Assembly: GCA_023392635.1 (NCBI GenBank)
Contig: JAEVYS010000062.1
Coordinates: 1 to 64,000 of the forward strand
Direction: 5' to 3'
Source of the DNA: Actinomycetes bacterium
GTDB taxonomy: Bacteria > Actinomycetota > Actinomycetes > Propionibacteriales > Propionibacteriaceae
DNA: 64,000 nucleotides
Shown in pieces: positions 26,569-34,985 of the stretch. The notes beneath the pieces were generated by a model. The model was not told the DNA's origin and did not search any database. It saw only the letters and a list, made by a program, of their open reading frames with translations. The translations under genes and the position numbers were made by a program. Each line of letters opens with the position of its first letter. Position 1 is the first letter of the stretch.

Positions 26569-28992
26569 ATGAGCACTTCTACCGAGCACGCCGCCGTTGG
26601 CGTGGCCTCGGGTTCGGCGGAGATTCGGATCGTCCGGTACGGCTCGTTCGACGACGTGCCGGTAGCCCTGTGGGACGAGCTCGCATCTACCGCTGCGGTC
26701 GGGCTGGAGTCCGGCCACCTGCGTGCGGTGGAGGCGTCCGGTATCAATGACGCTCACCCCTACTACTTCGTCGGCATCCGGGGCGGCCGGGCGGTCGGCA
26801 TCGCGTACTGCTTCGCCATGGACCTCGACCTGACGCGGCTGACCAGCCAGGACCCTCCCCAGGTGCTCGCGACGGTGAAGGCGTGGCAACCGGACTTCAT
26901 GACGGTCCGCGTACTCGAGGTCGGCCACCTGGCCTCGCTCGGCGCCACGGTGGAGGCGGTCGCGGGGGAGCGCGAGGCGTTCCTGCGGGCGCTCGGCCCG
27001 GAACTCGACCAGCTGGCCGTGGCGGAGGACGCCGACCTCGGTGTCGTCCGCGACATCCCCGCCGCGCGGTACCCCGCGTTCCGGGCCCTGGAGTCCTCGG
27101 GCTACCGTGCTGCGTTGGGGTTCCCGATCGCCCGGCTCGATCTCGGCTGGAGCAGCCTCGAGGAATACCTGGCGGCGTTGAAGCACAAGAAGCGGAAGAA
27201 CGTCCGCGCACTGCGGGCAGCGTTCGAGGTTCCGGAGATCAGCGTCGAGGTGATCGACGACTACGGCCCGTACGCCGAGCGCCTCGCCGGGTTGTGGACG
27301 CAGGTCGCGCAACGGCACGGCGAGTACGAGCACGAACGGTTGACGCCGGCCTACTTCCGGGCGATGGCCGACTGCCTTCCTCGCCGCAGCCACGTCCTCG
27401 CGATCAGGCGTGGCAACGAGATCGTCGGTTTCGGCCTCGGCCTGGTCGGCGACCACGAGTACTTCGCGGTGGCCGAAGGCATGGACTACTCCGTGCGGGA
27501 CGCCTACGAGCTGTACCCGAACCTGTTCCTCGAAGTGATCCGGACAGCCTGCGAGCTCGGCATGACGACGCTGAACTTCGGCATCACGACGTACGACTTC
27601 AAGGCGTCCCTGGGGGCGGAGCTGGAGCCGATGGTGTACCTGCTGAAGGCCTTCAAGCGGCCCGAACTCAGCGCCGCCTACGCCGACCTGTTCGCCACCG
27701 GGATCCGTCAGCCCACGAACCTGCACCGTGCTTTCGCCGGCCCGGGGCGCCCTCGGGTGCAGCCGGCGGAGGCCGCAGGAATCCTCCAGGGGGCGGACGA
27801 CCCGCGCGACCCCTTCGTTCCGCACGCCAGGTATGTGAGAGCCGACGTGTCCCGGGCGGTGGGCGTCTACCCGTTCCGGCCCGTGTTCGAGAGCGCGCAG
27901 GAGCCGGTCGTCCGGTACGAGGGCCGCGACGTGATCATGCTCGGCACGAACTCCTATCTCGGGCTGGCCACCGACCGCCGGGTGAAGGACGCCGCGCAGG
28001 CGGCCATCGAACGATACGGCAGCGGCTGCTCGGGCTCTCCGATGCTGAACGGCACTCTGGAGTGCCACGTCACGCTCGCCGAGCGACTCTCCCGGTTCAC
28101 CGGCAAGGACGACGCCCTGGTGTTCTCCACCGGCTACCAGACCAACCTGGGCGTGGTGTCCGCGCTGGTCCGCAGCTGCGACGTGGTGCTGATGGACGAG
28201 CGGTGCCACGCCAGCCTGATCGACGGCGCCCGCCTGTCCCGGGCCAGGATCGTCCGCTACCGTCACGCCGACATCGGTTCGCTCGCCGCCGAACTCGAGC
28301 GGACAGCACCACGGCGCACCCTGGTCGTCACCGACTCGCTGTTCAGCATGGAGGGCACTGTCGTGGACCTCCCCTCCATCATCCAGCTCGTCCGCAGGCA
28401 CCACGCCCGGCTCCTCCTGGACGAGTCCCACGCCATCGGGGTGATGGGTCCCGGCGGACGGGGCGTGGCCGAGCACTACGGGCTGCTCGGCCAGGTCGAC
28501 CTGGTCATGGGCACACTCAGCAAGTCCCTTGCCTCCATCGGAGGATTTGTCGCCGGCGACCGGAAGATCATCGACACCCTTCGCCACACCGCGCGGTCGC
28601 ACCTGTTCTCGGCGAGCCTGCCGCCCGCCTCCGTGGCTGCGGCGCTGGCCGCCCTCGAGATCATCGAGCGGGAGCCGGCGCGGCGGCGGCGCCTCCTGGC
28701 CAACGCCCGCTTCCTGTCCAGCGGGCTGCGGGCCCTGGGCTACCAGGTCGCCGACCACGGCAACGCCATCCTGCCGGTCGCCTGCGGCAACGAACTGCTG
28801 GCGCTCGCCGCCTACCACGAGTTGCTCGAGAACGGGGTCTTCGTGAACCCGGTCACCCACCCCGCGGTGCCGAAGGGCGACGAGCTGTTGCGGATCAGCC
28901 TGATGGCCACCCACAGCACCGACATGCTGCAGCGGGCCCTCGACGCGTTCGACAGGGTGCGAACCCCCGCCTGGCCGGCGCGGTCGGCCTGA
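26569..28992 (+). CDS. Fusion: GNAT-fold acyltransferase plus PLP-dependent alpha-oxoamine synthase
   Basis: This 807-residue protein has two enzymes in one chain. The first ~390 residues are a FemAB/BioF2-like GNAT fold (HKKRKNVRALR, the VIDDYGPYAERL helix, LNFGITTYDFK). From about residue 440 a complete AONS-type fold-I enzyme follows: GTNSYLGLA, FSTGYQTNLG, DESHAIGVMGPGG, and the Schiff-base Lys652 in GTLSKSLAS. AONS enzymes condense an amino acid with an acyl thioester with loss of CO2, and the GNAT domain could supply or modify the acyl group. The start is the ATG at 26569. The next gene begins 12 bases after the stop. Product unknown. Confidence 0.85.
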   Translation: MSTSTEHAAVGVASGSAEIRIVRYGSFDDVPVALWDELASTAAVGLESGHLRAVEASGINDAHPYYFVGIRGGRAVGIAYCFAMDLDLTRLTSQDPPQVLATVKAWQPDFMTVRVLEVGHLASLGATVEAVAGEREAFLRALGPELDQLAVAEDADLGVVRDIPAARYPAFRALESSGYRAALGFPIARLDLGWSSLEEYLAALKHKKRKNVRALRAAFEVPEISVEVIDDYGPYAERLAGLWTQVAQRHGEYEHERLTPAYFRAMADCLPRRSHVLAIRRGNEIVGFGLGLVGDHEYFAVAEGMDYSVRDAYELYPNLFLEVIRTACELGMTTLNFGITTYDFKASLGAELEPMVYLLKAFKRPELSAAYADLFATGIRQPTNLHRAFAGPGRPRVQPAEAAGILQGADDPRDPFVPHARYVRADVSRAVGVYPFRPVFESAQEPVVRYEGRDVIMLGTNSYLGLATDRRVKDAAQAAIERYGSGCSGSPMLNGTLECHVTLAERLSRFTGKDDALVFSTGYQTNLGVVSALVRSCDVVLMDERCHASLIDGARLSRARIVRYRHADIGSLAAELERTAPRRTLVVTDSLFSMEGTVVDLPSIIQLVRRHHARLLLDESHAIGVMGPGGRGVAEHYGLLGQVDLVMGTLSKSLASIGGFVAGDRKIIDTLRHTARSHLFSASLPPASVAAALAALEIIEREPARRRRLLANARFLSSGLRALGYQVADHGNAILPVACGNELLALAAYHELLENGVFVNPVTHPAVPKGDELLRISLMATHSTDMLQRALDAFDRVRTPAWPARSA

Positions 28993-29004
28993 GGGAGGAG
29001 CACG

Positions 29005-30096
29005 GTGATCGGCGACGACCTCTTCCTGCGGCTGGTGGCGGCCGCCTCCCGTGCGCCATCGCCCGACAACATGCAGGCCTGGTCGTTCGCGAGGGTGGGG
29101 GACGCGATCGAGGTCTCGCTGGAACCCGGCCGCGTCCTGCCCACCGACGTCCATCAGATGTTTGCGTGGATCGGACTCGGTGCCGCCGTGGAGAACCTGG
29201 TCCTCGCGGCGGAGCGGGAGGGCTACGTCGCGACGGTGGAGGACGACCTGCTGCGCGCGACCGCCCGAGGCGGCGAGGGCACTCGAACCGAGTCGACGCC
29301 GGTCACCGTCCGACTGGCCCCCGGGCGTCCCTCCAGCGCGCTGGGCGCCGAGATCGAGCGGCGCGAGACCAACCGCGGGCCCTACGACAGCGCACCCCTC
29401 GACCCGCGCACGATCGAGGGGCTCAGCCAGGCGATCGGCGCCATCGACGCCGGCGTCCACTGGGCCACCGGTGCGCAGGCACTCGACCGGATCGCCGAGA
29501 TGGACGCCCGATCGACCTACATCCGGCTCGAACACCGGCCGCTGCACGACGAACTCTTCGCCATCCTGCGGTTCAGCCGCCGTGACGTCGAGGAGACCCG
29601 GTTCGGACTGGACTTCGCCAGCCTCGGGATTCCGGCGGCGCTCGTGCATGTGGCCCGTCTCCTGCGCTACCCGGCAGTGGTGAACGTCGTGAGCCGGCTG
29701 GGCATCGGGCGCCTCGTTGCCCGGCAGCTCGCGGCGAGGCTCCGCAGTGCCGGCGCAGTCTGCCTGATCACGGCACGCTCGCCCGGAGCGGCGGGCTATC
29801 TGGACGCCGGACGCGCCATGGAGCGACTCTGGCTTGAGGCGACGGCTCGCGGCCTGGCCGTCCAGCCCCACGGGGTGCTGCCGCAGTACCTGACCAAGCT
29901 CGACGACGAGGCGGACGCCTTCTCGTCGCGCCAGGCGAGGACCATGGCCCGACACCGCGAACCCTTCGCCCGCCTGTTCCCCACGCCGAGTGGTGAGCGG
30001 CCCGCCATCGTGCTGCGCATCGGCCGTTCGCGTCACGATCCCGCCCGCCGCAGCGTGCGGCTCCCCGTCGAGCGCCTCGTCAGGCCGGCCCGGTGA
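29005..30096 (+). CDS. Nitroreductase-fold flavoprotein (Acg-like)
   Basis: This 363-residue protein begins with RAPSPDNMQAWSF, the FMN-contacting motif of the nitroreductase superfamily. Its double-domain length resembles mycobacterial Acg/Rv2032-type proteins, which bind FMN but may lack classic activity. The C-terminal part contains GAVCLITA and LWLEATARGLAVQPHG, also family-typical. The start is GTG at 29005 behind GGGAGGAG. It lies between the AONS fusion and a membrane protein in one operon, which suggests an oxidation or reduction step on the AONS product. Confidence 0.72.
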   Translation: MIGDDLFLRLVAAASRAPSPDNMQAWSFARVGDAIEVSLEPGRVLPTDVHQMFAWIGLGAAVENLVLAAEREGYVATVEDDLLRATARGGEGTRTESTPVTVRLAPGRPSSALGAEIERRETNRGPYDSAPLDPRTIEGLSQAIGAIDAGVHWATGAQALDRIAEMDARSTYIRLEHRPLHDELFAILRFSRRDVEETRFGLDFASLGIPAALVHVARLLRYPAVVNVVSRLGIGRLVARQLAARLRSAGAVCLITARSPGAAGYLDAGRAMERLWLEATARGLAVQPHGVLPQYLTKLDDEADAFSSRQARTMARHREPFARLFPTPSGERPAIVLRIGRSRHDPARRSVRLPVERLVRPAR

Positions 30097-31106
30097 CCGC
30101 CGGGATCGCTCCGCCGACCGGGCGCCCGCGGCTCGGGGACGCTGCACTGCCCGGGTGGCGGAGACGGGTCTTCGCGGCGACGATCACGTGGGCTGCGGGG
30201 TACGGGGCGTTCAGGATCGCTTCCGCCCTCGCTGCTGATGTGGCGCCGCAGGTGACACGCCCCGACCTGCTGCTGTTCGCCCGCTGGTGGTCTGTGGCGC
30301 TGATTGGCGCTGCCGTCGTGGTCGTGCTGGGGCTCCGGAACGCCGGGGGATCACGCTGGTGGGCGGTGGCCGGCTGGGTCGTGGCCTCGTGCCTCGTGCT
30401 CGCCAGCGCACTGCTCCTCCTGGACGCGGTCGGCGTTCTCCTGCCCGGTCTGGGTGTCAGCGCTGATCCCGCTGGGCTCGCGCGGCGTGCGGCCTGCCTC
30501 GCCGGTGGCCTGCTCGTCGGCTCGTACACCCTGAGCTACCAACGCCACTGGCGCGGCGCCTGTCCGGCGTGCGGCCGCCCTCCGGCCGAGGCGCATGCAC
30601 TCGCCGGGCCGGCCCGGCAGAACCAGACGCAGTGGTGGGCTCGGGCTGCAGCGGGAGCGGCCGTCGCAGGGTGCCTGGTCCGCTTGGCCGCGCAGGTGGC
30701 GGTGGGCCTGGACGGGCAGCTCCTCGGCGCAGGCGTGGCGGTGCTGCTGTTCGAGGGGGGCTTCCTGCTGGCGGGCACCGTTCTCCCGCTGGCCCTGGCC
30801 TCGGGCTGGGGACGCATCGTTCCCCGCTGGATCCCGCTCCTCGGCGGGCGCGGCGTGCCTCGCTGGCTGGTGCTCGCCCCTGCGCTGGGCCTGGGGGTGG
30901 GGATGACCGCCTACTTCGGAGTCACTCTGCTGATGATCCTCGGGCAGACGCTTGCCGGCACCCGGCCTGAGACCGGGTCTCTGCCGCTGTGGTTCTTCTG
31001 GATCGCCGTGCCGGCGTACCTGGTCTGGGGTCTGGGACTCGCGATCGGTGGCCTCGCCTACGGGCGCGCCACCCGCCCACGATGCCGTCACTGCCTTCAG
31101 GCGTGA
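30093..31106 (+). CDS. Multi-pass membrane protein with two CxxC motifs
   Basis: This 337-residue protein has about eight hydrophobic segments and two thiol pairs in polar loops: CPACGRPP near residue 157 and CRHC five residues from the end. It overlaps the previous gene by four bases (GTGA), so it belongs to the operon. I do not recognise a family. CxxC pairs in loops could bind zinc or act as a redox pair. It may be a transporter or membrane partner for the product of the fusion enzyme. Confidence 0.65.
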   Translation: MTAGIAPPTGRPRLGDAALPGWRRRVFAATITWAAGYGAFRIASALAADVAPQVTRPDLLLFARWWSVALIGAAVVVVLGLRNAGGSRWWAVAGWVVASCLVLASALLLLDAVGVLLPGLGVSADPAGLARRAACLAGGLLVGSYTLSYQRHWRGACPACGRPPAEAHALAGPARQNQTQWWARAAAGAAVAGCLVRLAAQVAVGLDGQLLGAGVAVLLFEGGFLLAGTVLPLALASGWGRIVPRWIPLLGGRGVPRWLVLAPALGLGVGMTAYFGVTLLMILGQTLAGTRPETGSLPLWFFWIAVPAYLVWGLGLAIGGLAYGRATRPRCRHCLQA

Positions 31107-31198
31107 CACACCTGCCTCGACGCCGGTCGTCGAGAGGGGCCAGAGGCACCTGTCCTGTCCCATGGTCGGACTGCCATCGGGGCTGCCGTTGTGGACGT

Positions 31199-31213
31199 CT
31201 CGCGCTCCGCGAG
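31199..31213. terminator. Small hairpin downstream of the fusion operon
   Basis: CTCGCG, loop CTC, CGCGAG, followed by TTT at 31214-31216. It lies 93 bases after the membrane-protein stop and before the 84-residue gene, so it may end the three-gene operon. The structure is short. Confidence 0.35.
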
Positions 31214-31320
31214 TTTCCGTGCGCCGGGTCCATTCTGCGCATGGACGACGGTGGGATTTCGGCCTAGCTTCGAGCAAGGCATCGCAGCGAAGACGCTGCC
31301 CGAATCCATCAGGAGGAGCA

Positions 31321-31575
31321 ATGCCGAAAGAACTGGAGCATGACGAAATTGCTCAGCGGTTCCTGGAGTCACAATCCCTCAACTTCGAGGCGATGGGCAA
31401 GTTCGTTGGTGAACTCGGCCCCCAGTTGTTGGTGCGGGACAAGGGCCTTCACGGGGTCGCCTTCGGACGGTTCAACATTCTGGCCTGCATGCTGACGGCG
31501 GCCGACCTCGTCGCGATCGTTGGTGACCTCCGGGTGGCGGGCAGGTTCGCACAGGCGATGGAGGCACAGGGCTGA
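31321..31575 (+). CDS. Small protein (84 aa), unrecognised
   Basis: A strong AGGAGGAG precedes the ATG. The N-terminal third is an acidic amphipathic helix (KELEHDEIAQRFLESQSLNF), followed by a glycine-containing stretch and a hydrophobic segment FNILACMLTAADLVAIVGDL. One cysteine is present. There is no signal peptide of normal form. The next gene starts 38 bases after the stop, so the two form a pair. It could be a small partner or substrate of the larger protein. No family is recognised. Confidence 0.65.
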   Translation: MPKELEHDEIAQRFLESQSLNFEAMGKFVGELGPQLLVRDKGLHGVAFGRFNILACMLTAADLVAIVGDLRVAGRFAQAMEAQG

Positions 31576-31612
31576 CCCTCGGGGTGTCACCGACGGTACC
31601 CGCGAGCGACCG

Positions 31613-32875
31613 GTGACGTCGGTGGCCGGGTCCTCGCAGCCACCAGTCCTCGATGGCCGCGACCTCGAGAGCCGGCTCTGCCGAGCCCTTGATCTGGCGG
31701 GTGTTGTGGTCGATGAGTTCGGCGAGGAGGGGTACACCGACGCGGCCGTTCCAGCGCTGAGCTTCGGCCCCGAGAAGGTGATCGCCGAGGCCGCGATGCT
31801 GGCGTACGCAGCCACGGGCGCCACCGACAGCGAGCGGGTCCGATCCCGGGTCGAGGGGCTCGTCGTGCGTCTTGTCCCGGTCACGCGTTCGGCGCGTGCT
31901 CTTGCCGAGCTGTCGCTGCAGCCGTCCCGGGCGTTCAAGTACGCGGTGCCGCACGTGCTGCTGACCCGGCTGGGACGTCCGGCGCCCGAACCGGTGGAGG
32001 AGTGCTTCCAGTCGGCTTGTCGGCGTGCCGCCTCTTTGTGGAGCGACCTGCCCACCTCCGCCGAACTGGAGCGCGACTGGATCACGCGGTTGTGGGGGTG
32101 GAATGCCGCGGGGCGGACCTCGCGCGGGCCTTTCTTCGGCGAGCCGCTCGACGTGTTGAGTGACACGCGGGAGGACACGTATGCGTTCACGCACCAGCTC
32201 TTCTATCTCACGGACTTCGGCCGCTCCCCGCGGTTGGCCCTTGCTCGCCCGGTTGCGGAGCTCCTGGCCGATGCTGAAGCGCTGGTGGTGCGTTATCTGG
32301 ACGCTGAGGACTACGACCTGGTCGGTGAGTTGCTGATGAGTTGGCCGGAACTGGCGATGCCCTGGAGCCCGGTGAGCGGCTTCGCGTTGAGAGTCCTGGC
32401 CCATGTCGAGGACCAGGTCGGAGTACTGCCATGCGGCAACCTCGACGCTGACCGTCTGAACAGGCTTTCGCGGGACGAAGGAAGGCGATATGCCCGCGCG
32501 GTCGGATACCACACCGCGTTTGTCATGGGCTTCCTGGCCGCGGTGACGCTGCGGGCGGGCAACCCCCCGGTGTCGCGCTCGGCGGGAGTTGTGCCTTCCG
32601 GGCCGAACCGGTCGCGGGCGTGGGCCCACATCGTCCAGGATCAGGGCCACTGGCAGGACGTCTTCGCCCAGGTGCCGGACTCAGAGAAGGCCGGGTTGGA
32701 GCCGGTCCTCACCCGGCTTGCGACGGCCCAGCGTCTTCGTCTCCACGACTACGCAGGTCTGGCCGCCGTGCTCAACCTCCAGGCAGCTGACGGCGGCCTC
32801 GACCCGCTCGGTCAGGCGGCCTCTGACCGGCTGAGCCGCGTCGACTCCGCGATGCAGGCGTCAGGTCGCGGCTAG
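31613..32875 (+). CDS. Helical protein of about 420 aa, unrecognised (possibly DUF6895-like)
   Basis: The chain is almost entirely predicted helix, with repeated ARALAELSLQPSRAFKYA-type segments and an HTAFVMGFLAAVTLRAG near residue 300. There is no signal peptide, membrane anchor or catalytic motif that I can identify. It vaguely resembles actinobacterial DUF6895 proteins, but I cannot confirm this. The start is uncertain: GTG at 31613 is the first suitable codon after the upstream gene, with a weak ribosome-binding site. It forms a unit with the 84-residue gene. Confidence 0.6.
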   Translation: MTSVAGSSQPPVLDGRDLESRLCRALDLAGVVVDEFGEEGYTDAAVPALSFGPEKVIAEAAMLAYAATGATDSERVRSRVEGLVVRLVPVTRSARALAELSLQPSRAFKYAVPHVLLTRLGRPAPEPVEECFQSACRRAASLWSDLPTSAELERDWITRLWGWNAAGRTSRGPFFGEPLDVLSDTREDTYAFTHQLFYLTDFGRSPRLALARPVAELLADAEALVVRYLDAEDYDLVGELLMSWPELAMPWSPVSGFALRVLAHVEDQVGVLPCGNLDADRLNRLSRDEGRRYARAVGYHTAFVMGFLAAVTLRAGNPPVSRSAGVVPSGPNRSRAWAHIVQDQGHWQDVFAQVPDSEKAGLEPVLTRLATAQRLRLHDYAGLAAVLNLQAADGGLDPLGQAASDRLSRVDSAMQASGRG

Positions 32876-32877
32876 CC

Positions 32878-32963
32878 AGCGGGATCGGTCTTCATCGCCG
32901 CATCGTCGGCGTCGACCGCAAGCGGGATCGGTCTTCATCGCCGCATCGTCGGCGTCGACCGCA
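32878..32963. repeat. Perfect 43-bp tandem duplication
   Basis: Bases 32878-32920 and 32921-32963 are identical, beginning AGCGGGATCGGTCTTCATCG in each copy. The repeat starts two bases after the stop codon of the preceding gene. Each unit contains GTCGAC. There are only two copies, and no spacer structure. Confidence 0.95.
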
Positions 32964-33033
32964 CAGGCGTCACCACTGGCGCCGAACGGCGTCCTACCAT
33001 CGATCACCTGGTCAATCGAAACGGAGGTCGGCC

Positions 33034-33411
33034 ATGATCACTCCATACATCTGCGTCGCCGACGCCAGAGCGGCGATCGACTGGTACTGCCGGATCTTCG
33101 AAGGCCGGGTGAGCGTCGAACCAATCGTGATGGACGATGGCCGTGTCGGACACGCCGAGGTCACTCTCGTGGGCGGCAGCCGGATCATGATCTCGGAGTC
33201 CTTCCCCGACTACGGCGTCGAGCCGCCCGACTCCGGCCGCGGCACGCCGGTGTCGCTACACCTGCAGGTCCACGACGTGGCCGCGGTCGCGCATGCGGCT
33301 GGAGCCGCGGGTGCTGCGATCGACCGAGGGCCATCGACCGACGAGTACGGAACCCGGGTCACACTGCACGACCCCTTCGGCCACCGGTGGATGCTCAACG
33401 ATCAGGATTGA
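33034..33411 (+). CDS. VOC-family (PhnB/glyoxalase-like) protein
   Basis: This 125-residue single-domain protein begins TPYICVADARAAIDWY, and the closing strand reads HDPFGHRWML, both typical of PhnB-like glyoxalase/bleomycin-resistance fold proteins. It probably dimerises and may bind a small ligand; no metal residues can be assigned with certainty. ACGGAGG precedes the ATG. Confidence 0.85.
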   Translation: MITPYICVADARAAIDWYCRIFEGRVSVEPIVMDDGRVGHAEVTLVGGSRIMISESFPDYGVEPPDSGRGTPVSLHLQVHDVAAVAHAAGAAGAAIDRGPSTDEYGTRVTLHDPFGHRWMLNDQD

Positions 33412-33551
33412 CCAGGCGGGCTCGCTCGCCTCCCGAGCACCGTTCCGGTCGAGGCCCGTCCGGCTGCCCCGGTGCTTCCGGTCCTTCTTCGGCCGGAGTA
33501 GCTTCTTGGACCGGGGGTGGTTTGTCCGGCTCATTCGAAGGAGTGGTCATC

Positions 33552-33935
33552 ATGTCGTCCTACGTGCCCAGTGAAGCCGAGAGCGAGTTCCTGGAGGCGG
33601 TGAGAGCCGTCTTCGCCGAGCACGAACCAACGAGTTCCCGCTTCGGACTGTGCGACCTCGACCGCCTCAGCGGCCTGTTCAACCACAGCCGAGGTGAACG
33701 GTTCGGCTTGCGACGCAACGACAACGAAGACGTCACCGCGGTGACCGACGAGCAGCCCGAGGTCGCCGCCGATGCCGAGAAGATCTCGCCAACCTTCCCC
33801 GCATCCATCCAGAACCCGTTCGCCCCTCCGATCAATCCCGCGACCGGAGAGCCCGAGGGCGCGTGCCTCGCCGTCATGCCCGACCTGACCGGCGAGGGGC
33901 TCGGGTGGAGTTGTGTCGTATATCTGACGTCCTGA
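33552..33935 (+). CDS. Unrecognised small protein (127 aa)
   Basis: GAAGGAG precedes the ATG. The N-terminal 60 residues are polar and helical; the rest is proline- and asparagine-rich (NPFAPPINPATGEP) and ends in a hydrophobic WSCVVYLTS. Two cysteines lie in the last third. There is no signal peptide and no known family. It lies between single-gene neighbours in the accessory region. Confidence 0.55.
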   Translation: MSSYVPSEAESEFLEAVRAVFAEHEPTSSRFGLCDLDRLSGLFNHSRGERFGLRRNDNEDVTAVTDEQPEVAADAEKISPTFPASIQNPFAPPINPATGEPEGACLAVMPDLTGEGLGWSCVVYLTS

Positions 33936-34035
33936 ACCGCGCCTCAGGGGACGGTTCAAGCCCTCCCCACAACCATGCCGGCTTCCCCGGTGCGGAGCAG
34001 AACTTCGGCAAGGGTGCCTTCGCACACGCGGCTGA

Positions 34036-34455
34036 TCAGGATGGGTCGCTCGCCGGCAGATGATCGAGGATGTTCGTGCGGGGGAGGTAGGCGAAGCATC
34101 GCAGCTGGTCGGGTCCCTCGCGTTGCAGGAGGAAGTCGCTGACGAGCGTGACGGTGCTGGTGGCGTGGCTGAAGGCCCAGGTGATGGTGGCCAGCACTAT
34201 CCGCTCGCCCAGCGCCTGGGCGGCAACTTCCGTCAGCGTCGTGCTGGGTGTCCGCGCTGACGCGACGGCCTGCGATCGGTCCGTCACCGCGGCGAGAAAC
34301 TCTGGCCGGGACACCGCCGTGGTGCCTTGGGGCCCGAGGACGAGCACGGGATCGGCAAGCAGTTGTTCGCCGGTCCCAGGATCCCCGAGACGTTGCCACT
34401 GGGAGGCGAAGAAACGGATGAGCGCTTCGAGTCGATCTTCTTCAGTGTTCACCAC
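34036..34455 (-). CDS. SnoaL/NTF2-like small protein
   Basis: This 139-residue protein has a layout (initial helix RLEALIRFFASQW, central ALGERIVLATITWAFSHA strands, final RCFAYLPRTNI) that fits an NTF2-like alpha+beta barrel, as in SnoaL-like proteins. Two adjacent GTG codons (34455 and 34452) can serve as start. It lies convergent with the preceding gene. No catalytic residues can be identified. Confidence 0.55.
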   Translation of the reverse strand: MVNTEEDRLEALIRFFASQWQRLGDPGTGEQLLADPVLVLGPQGTTAVSRPEFLAAVTDRSQAVASARTPSTTLTEVAAQALGERIVLATITWAFSHATSTVTLVSDFLLQREGPDQLRCFAYLPRTNILDHLPASDPS

Positions 34456-34736
34456 TACCTAATACACCCAGCCACAACCAGGTCGAAATCGAGAGGCGTT
34501 GACCTGCCGCGAAGCCTGAACCGGTCAGCGCCGAGCGCTGCAGAACCAGGGGATGTGGATCGCCGGCTGTCGCGGCGGCAGACACACCGGGTAGCCTTCC
34601 CGACATGACTGCCGGGTCGGCCACTCGCCGCTGCACAGAGAGTTCCCCGGCTCTGCTGTGACCTTCCCGCGGGCCAGAGGCCCGCCGCCCATGCACTGGA
34701 ATCCCGTCCAACACGTGCGTGGGAGAGGAGGTGAAG

Positions 34737-34985
34737 ATGAACCAGACCCACCAGCCACCATCCGCCGCAACCTGGCAGGCGTTCGTCGCGCGAAGCGACG
34801 GACCGCTTGACGGGGTCGTGAGCGCAGTCGTCCCGTTCGGCGCCTTCGTCCGGTTCGAGGAGGGCGTGGACGGACTGCTCCCTACAGCTGAGTCGAAACA
34901 CGAACTCAACGTTGGAGATCACGTCACTGTCCGCGTGCTCCAGCTCGACTCGGACATGCGACGGGTCAGCCTGCAGCAGATGTAG
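34737..34985 (+). CDS. S1-domain RNA-binding small protein
   Basis: This 82-residue protein is essentially one S1/OB domain: LDGVVSAVVPFGAFVRFEE, then GVDGLLP, VGDHVTVRVLQLD and RRVSLQQ. Single-domain S1 proteins bind RNA or ribosomes. GAGAGGAGGTGAAG is a near-ideal ribosome-binding site. Its 3' end overlaps the 3' end of the convergent ANTAR gene by 20 bases. Confidence 0.88.
   Translation: MNQTHQPPSAATWQAFVARSDGPLDGVVSAVVPFGAFVRFEEGVDGLLPTAESKHELNVGDHVTVRVLQLDSDMRRVSLQQM

Noticed and set aside
25852..30147. Open frame of 1431 codons on the minus strand
   Set aside because: It lies antisense to four well-supported genes with family motifs and results from GC-rich codon bias. It has no recognisable domain.
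32878..32963. Tandem repeat considered as a CRISPR array
   Set aside because: There are only two units, directly adjacent, with no spacers and no cas genes.
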